Part shown: positions 6,783 to 10,026 of the stretch, piece by piece
Layout: each line of letters starts with the position of its first letter
How positions within the stretch are numbered: position 1 is the stretch's first letter
NCBI GenBank assembly: GCA_021826485.1
Contig: JAKAZX010000117.1
Location: 1 to 10,026 of the forward strand
DNA: 10,026 nt
Direction: 5' to 3'
From: Pseudomonadota bacterium
Lineage (GTDB): Bacteria > Pseudomonadota > Alphaproteobacteria > Acetobacterales > Acetobacteraceae
Made by a program: the position numbers and the translations under genes
Notes under the pieces: model-generated
Seen by the model: the letters and a program-made list of their open reading frames with translations, nothing else
Database searches by the model: none
What the model was told of the DNA's origin: nothing

Positions 6783-8081
6783 TCAGCCGTACGGCAACAG
6801 CTTCGCCGAAACCGGGACGTTCCGGTCGGTGGCGTTCTCGGTGATCACGCAGTCCAGCTTGTAGCGGCTGCCACCCTTCGCCTTCACCCACTGCGCCCCG
6901 ATGATCGGCGTCGCGACCACGTTCGGCACCGGCCCCTTGGTGAAATTGACTGCGCCGACCATCGACGGGGTATCGAGCCGGCTCAGCGCCTGCGCCACCG
7001 CCGCCTTGTCCTTCGGATTGCCGCTGGCGCGCAGCGCCGCGAACCCGACATCCAGCAGCGACATCGACGCGCCGAGCTGCTGCGTCCACTGCTTGCCGGC
7101 GGCTTTCTCGTACCCGTCGGCCAAGCCGCGCCCGCTCACGCCGGTCAGCGGCGATTTGTACGGCCAGTCCGGATGCCAGTACACCGCGGTGGCAAGGTTG
7201 TAGCCGAGCGACCCGACCGCCTCGACCTGCGAGGGGAACAGGCCGGTCTTGGCGATCTGCGCGATCTTCACCATGCGCGCATAGCCCTGCTGCGCCGCCT
7301 GCCGCCAGAACGTCACGAAATCCGGCGGGATCGGGAAGGTATTGAAGATCTCGCAGCGGTTCTTCTTGAACAGCGCGATCTGCGCGGAATAGTCGGTGGT
7401 GCCGTCCTCGTACGGGCCGGGGTCGATCACGGTGTAGCCGGCCTTCTCCAGCAGCGGCTTCAGATGCGCGCGGATCGCGTTGCCGTCGGCATCGTTGGGA
7501 TACATCGCGGCGACGCGCTTGTTGGTCGGCAGCAGCGACCACTGGGAGATGTAGGCGTCGGCGAACTGCTCCGTGCCGAAGGAGAACAGATAGGTCCAGC
7601 GGAACGGCGACGGCTGGCCCGGCTTGGCGCCGCGGCCGAAATAGAACGCCTCCCACGGCATCACCGTCGCCAGCGACGGCACGCCCGCCGCCTCGCAGGC
7701 ATCGGAGACCGGGTTGACCACTTCCGGCGTCGAGGTCGCCAGCATCATGTCGATGCCGTCGTTGATCAGCCCCTTCGCCAACTGGCCCGCGCGCGCCGGG
7801 TCGGACTGCGTGTCGCGGTCGATGATCTCCACCTTGTAGGTCTTGCCGCCGACGTTCAGGCCACCGGCCAGCGCCTTGCGCGCAACCTCCAGGACATATC
7901 CGTCGGTCTCCCCGAACCCGGCGAGCGCGCCGGAGCGCGGGCTGATGAAGCCGACCTTCAGCGTTCCGGCATCCTGGGCGAAGGCGCGCCGGCCGGAGGC
8001 CAGCACCAGCCCGGCCGCCCCGGCGGCCAGCACGCCCCGACGCGGCAGCGTCGTCGCACCGATCGGTTCCCGATCGCTCAT
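6783..8081 (-). CDS. Periplasmic substrate-binding protein of the Liv-type importer, Tat signal
   Basis: Solute receptor (432 aa) of the type I periplasmic binding fold (Peripla_BP_6) that delivers cargo to the Liv-type permeases. The ATG at 8081 is preferred over the in-frame ATG at 8096 because GGGGAG at 8088-8093 sits six bases before it and would fall inside the coding region of the longer form. The N-terminus has a twin-arginine signal: PRRGVLAAG with arginines at 14-15, a hydrophobic stretch, and a likely cut after AFA at residue 35. The mature protein begins LKVGFISPRSGALAGFGE, the standard opening of the family. Gene position between pcaB/BKACE and pobA suggests it binds an aromatic acid such as 4-hydroxybenzoate or protocatechuate; this is inference. 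Amide or amino acid binding is the family alternative. Confidence 0.9.
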   Translation of the reverse strand: MSDREPIGATTLPRRGVLAAGAAGLVLASGRRAFAQDAGTLKVGFISPRSGALAGFGETDGYVLEVARKALAGGLNVGGKTYKVEIIDRDTQSDPARAGQLAKGLINDGIDMMLATSTPEVVNPVSDACEAAGVPSLATVMPWEAFYFGRGAKPGQPSPFRWTYLFSFGTEQFADAYISQWSLLPTNKRVAAMYPNDADGNAIRAHLKPLLEKAGYTVIDPGPYEDGTTDYSAQIALFKKNRCEIFNTFPIPPDFVTFWRQAAQQGYARMVKIAQIAKTGLFPSQVEAVGSLGYNLATAVYWHPDWPYKSPLTGVSGRGLADGYEKAAGKQWTQQLGASMSLLDVGFAALRASGNPKDKAAVAQALSRLDTPSMVGAVNFTKGPVPNVVATPIIGAQWVKAKGGSRYKLDCVITENATDRNVPVSAKLLPYG

Positions 8082-8087
8082 GTTCGT

Positions 8088-8093
8088 CTCCCC
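8088..8093 (-). promoter_or_regulatory. Ribosome binding site deciding the binding-protein start
   Basis: GGGGAG on the minus strand, six bases before the ATG at 8081. It favours this start over the ATG at 8096, which has no clear ribosome binding site in front. Confidence 0.65.
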
Positions 8094-8150
8094 CATGTTC
8101 CGGCGCCGCTCAACCTGCCGGACTCCGCTCGGTTCTGCAACCGCTCGATA

Positions 8151-8984
8151 TCAAACGGCCGGCCGCAGGCCGAGCAGGGCGCGCGCCTGCGCGGCGGTGG
8201 CGACCGGGCGCCCGTATTCGGCGCAGAGTTCGGCCACGCGGCGCACCAGGGCGGCATTGCTCGGCGCCAGGGTCGTCTTGTCCCAGCGCACGTTGTCCTC
8301 CAGCCCGGTGCGGCAATGGCCGCCCATCTCCAGCGCCCAGTGGTTCACCTCCAACTGGTGGCGGCCGATGCCGGCGGCGGTCCAGGTCGCACGCGGCAGC
8401 AGCTTCTTCATCTGCGCCACCTCGAACTCCAGGATTTCACGGCGCGCCGGCAGCGCATGCTTCACCCCGAACACGAACTGCACATGCGGCGGATCGGCGA
8501 TCAGCCCCTGCGCCACCAGATCGGCGGTGTTGTAGAGCATGGCGAGATCGAACACCTCGATCTCCGGCTTGATGTCGCTGTCCAGCATCGTCTTGGCGAG
8601 CGAGCGGACGAAGTCCGGCGGGTTTTCATAGACGATGGTGGGGAAATTGACCGATCCGGTGGCCAGCGACGCCATGTCCGGCTTCAGGTACAGCATCGCC
8701 CCGCGCTGCTCCATCGCCCGTCCCCGCCCGCCGGTGGAGAACTGCATGATCATCCCGGGGCAGTGCTTCGTCACCCCTTCCTGCAACCGGGCGAAGCGTT
8801 CCGGGTCGGAGGACGGGTTCTCGTTCTCGTCGCGCACATGCACATGCGCAAGCGTCGCCCCCGCCTCGAACGCCTCCTGGGTGCTTTCCACCTGTTCGCC
8901 GATCGTCACCGGCAGCGCCGGATTGTCCTTCTTGCGCGGGACGGAGCCGGTGATGGCAACGGTGATGATGCAGGGGTCGGCCAT
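8151..8984 (-). CDS. BKACE (DUF849) family beta-keto acid cleavage enzyme
   Basis: Zinc-dependent beta-keto acid cleavage enzyme (277 aa). The family condenses a beta-keto acid with acetyl-CoA and splits it into acetoacetate and a new acyl-CoA; the founding member Kce acts on 3-keto-5-aminohexanoate in lysine fermentation. Zinc ligands can be matched: H47 and H49 in HVHVRD and E229 in RTGLEDN. Also conserved are S83 (FSTGG), E143 (PEIEVFD), R225 and D230. Kce's Glu14, which I recall as a contact for the substrate amino group, aligns with V15, and the loop after it is basic (RKK, 17-19). An amino substrate is thus unlikely and an acidic or neutral one more likely. The gene follows pcaB by 11 bases with a strong ribosome binding site. 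Beta-ketoadipate is an attractive candidate substrate, but this rests on context. Confidence 0.9.
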   Translation of the reverse strand: MADPCIITVAITGSVPRKKDNPALPVTIGEQVESTQEAFEAGATLAHVHVRDENENPSSDPERFARLQEGVTKHCPGMIMQFSTGGRGRAMEQRGAMLYLKPDMASLATGSVNFPTIVYENPPDFVRSLAKTMLDSDIKPEIEVFDLAMLYNTADLVAQGLIADPPHVQFVFGVKHALPARREILEFEVAQMKKLLPRATWTAAGIGRHQLEVNHWALEMGGHCRTGLEDNVRWDKTTLAPSNAALVRRVAELCAEYGRPVATAAQARALLGLRPAV

Positions 8985-8988
8985 GCTA

Positions 8989-8995
8989 CCCTCCC
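8989..8995 (-). promoter_or_regulatory. Strong ribosome binding site of the BKACE gene
   Basis: GGGAGGG on the minus strand, beginning right after the pcaB stop codon TAA and ending four bases before the BKACE ATG at 8984. It fixes the start and indicates efficient reinitiation after pcaB. Confidence 0.75.
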
Positions 8996-10026
8996 TTACG
9001 GGGCGGCCAGCGCCGCCTCCGCCTCGCGCAGCACGCGGTCGATGAACCGGTCCGCGCTGCCCAGATAATTCGTCGGATCGGTCAGCCGCGCAATGGCCGC
9101 CTCATCCAGTTTCGCGGTCACCGCCGGTTCGCGCGCCAGCGCTGCCGCCAGCGGGATGCCCTGGCTCAGCGCCGCGTCGCTGGCGCGGCGCACCACGTGA
9201 TGCGCCTCCGCCCGGCCGAGCTTCGGGGCCAGCCCCATCATCACCGCCTCGGCGACGATCAGCCCGTGCGTCGCGTCCAGGTTGCGTCGCATCCGGGCCG
9301 GATCGACCACCAGCCCTTCCGCCAGCCCGCGCGCGGCGGCGGCGGCGCCGTGCGTCAGCACGAAGCTCTGCGGCAGCGCCAGCGCCTCCGCCTGCCACGG
9401 GCCGGTGGCGCGCTCCTGGTCGCCGGCCATCGCCCCCTGCATCACCGGCACCAGCGCCTGCACGGTGCGGGCGGCGGCGATGATGTATTCGGATGCGATC
9501 GGGTTGCGCTTCTGCGGCATGGTAGAGGAGCTGCCGCGCCCCTCCACATGCGGCTCCGCCGCCTCCGCCACCTCGGTCTGGGCCAGCAGGATCACGTCGG
9601 TCGCGATCTTGGCGAGCGACCCGCAGATCAGGCCGCAGACGCCCACCGCCTCCGCCACCCCGTCGCGCGCCACGTGCCAGGGCGCGGGCGGGGCCGCCAG
9701 ACCCAGCGCGGCGGCCAGCCCCTCCATCACCGCGATGCCGTCACCGCCGAGCGAGGCGAGCGTGCCGGCGGCACCGCCGAACTGCACCACCGCGACGCGC
9801 GGCAGCGCCTGGTCAATCCGGGTCAGGTGATGCAGCAGCGGCATCAGCCAGACCGCGCATTTCAGGCCGAAGGTGATCGGCAGCGCGTGCTGCAGATGCG
9901 TCCGTCCGGGCATCACGCTGGCCCGGTGCCGCGCCGCCAGCGCCGCCAGCGCACGCGCCGCCGCGGCCAGTTCGCCCCGCAGCAGGCCGAGCGCATCGCG
10001 CAGTTGCAGGGCCAGGGCGGTGTCCA
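8996..10026 (-). CDS. pcaB: 3-carboxy-cis,cis-muconate cycloisomerase, C-terminal part (5' end outside window)
   Basis: Enzyme of the protocatechuate branch that lactonises beta-carboxy-cis,cis-muconate to gamma-carboxymuconolactone; a member of the fumarase/aspartase superfamily. The frame is open through the right edge and gives 342 codons, so about 100 N-terminal residues are missing if it matches the roughly 450-residue Pseudomonas protein. The fragment begins DTALALQLRDALGLL and continues to GRTHLQHALP, both typical of PcaB; the GTG at 9916 is internal. The superfamily signature with the catalytic serine, GSSSTMPQKRNP, is encoded near 9500-9535. The region FGGAAGTLASLG is the second family motif. 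PcaB is preferred over adenylosuccinate lyase or argininosuccinate lyase because of the GRTHLQHALP block and the pobA neighbour. It is the first visible gene of the operon; pcaHG or other pca genes may lie to the right. Confidence 0.9.
   Translation of the reverse strand, partial: DTALALQLRDALGLLRGELAAAARALAALAARHRASVMPGRTHLQHALPITFGLKCAVWLMPLLHHLTRIDQALPRVAVVQFGGAAGTLASLGGDGIAVMEGLAAALGLAAPPAPWHVARDGVAEAVGVCGLICGSLAKIATDVILLAQTEVAEAAEPHVEGRGSSSTMPQKRNPIASEYIIAAARTVQALVPVMQGAMAGDQERATGPWQAEALALPQSFVLTHGAAAAARGLAEGLVVDPARMRRNLDATHGLIVAEAVMMGLAPKLGRAEAHHVVRRASDAALSQGIPLAAALAREPAVTAKLDEAAIARLTDPTNYLGSADRFIDRVLREAEAALAAP

Noticed and set aside
8082..8096. ATG at 8096 as the start of the binding protein
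   Set aside because: The only good ribosome binding site lies between the two ATGs and serves the one at 8081; the five extra residues add nothing to the signal peptide.
8130..8143. Hairpin as a transcription terminator between the BKACE and binding-protein genes
   Set aside because: The stem has only five pairs and no T-run follows on either strand, so it is not a credible intrinsic terminator.
6522..9068. Very long open frame (848 codons) on the plus strand, antisense to livG, the binding protein and BKACE genes
   Set aside because: Its product is rich in Arg, His, Gln and Ala with no recognisable domain, and it spans three well-identified genes on the other strand. Long antisense frames are expected in such GC-rich coding DNA.

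Overview
The window comes from a high-GC proteobacterium, most likely an alphaproteobacterium. The left edge holds an FrcC/FrcA-type sugar transporter close to the rhizobial form, the coding is very GC-rich with GC-rich third positions, and genes are packed tightly with ATGA overlaps. The genus cannot be fixed from the sequence; Rhodospirillales/Acetobacteraceae-like or Rhizobiales-like are guesses.

Left edge, plus strand (1-1153): the end of a fructose-type ABC sugar transporter operon. It holds the C-terminal part of an FrcC-like permease, followed by a single-cassette FrcA-like ATPase. The ATPase gene ends inside the 3' end of the convergent alcohol dehydrogenase gene; the overlap is 23 bases and shows no terminator.

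Rest of the window, minus strand (10026 down to 1131): nine genes in one direction, with gaps of at most 69 bases and several overlaps, so probably one operon read from right to left. The order is pcaB (3-carboxy-cis,cis-muconate cycloisomerase, 5' end off the right edge), a BKACE/DUF849 beta-keto acid cleavage enzyme, a Tat-type periplasmic binding protein, livG-, livF-, livH- and livM-like transporter genes, pobA (4-hydroxybenzoate 3-monooxygenase), and a zinc aryl-alcohol dehydrogenase of the XylB type.

Taken together this looks like an uptake-plus-catabolism operon for aromatic compounds of the 4-hydroxybenzoate/protocatechuate branch. The transporter would import an aromatic acid, the alcohol dehydrogenase would feed in benzyl-type alcohols, PobA would make protocatechuate, and PcaB would act after ring cleavage. 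Ring-cleavage genes (pcaHG), pcaC, pcaD and a regulator are not in the window. The most interesting point is the BKACE enzyme next to pcaB. It could cleave beta-ketoadipate with acetyl-CoA into succinyl-CoA and acetoacetate, bypassing PcaIJ and PcaF. This is an inference from gene context and needs testing.

No RNA genes, mobile elements, CRISPR arrays or long repeats were seen, and no stretch over 300 bases lacks a gene.
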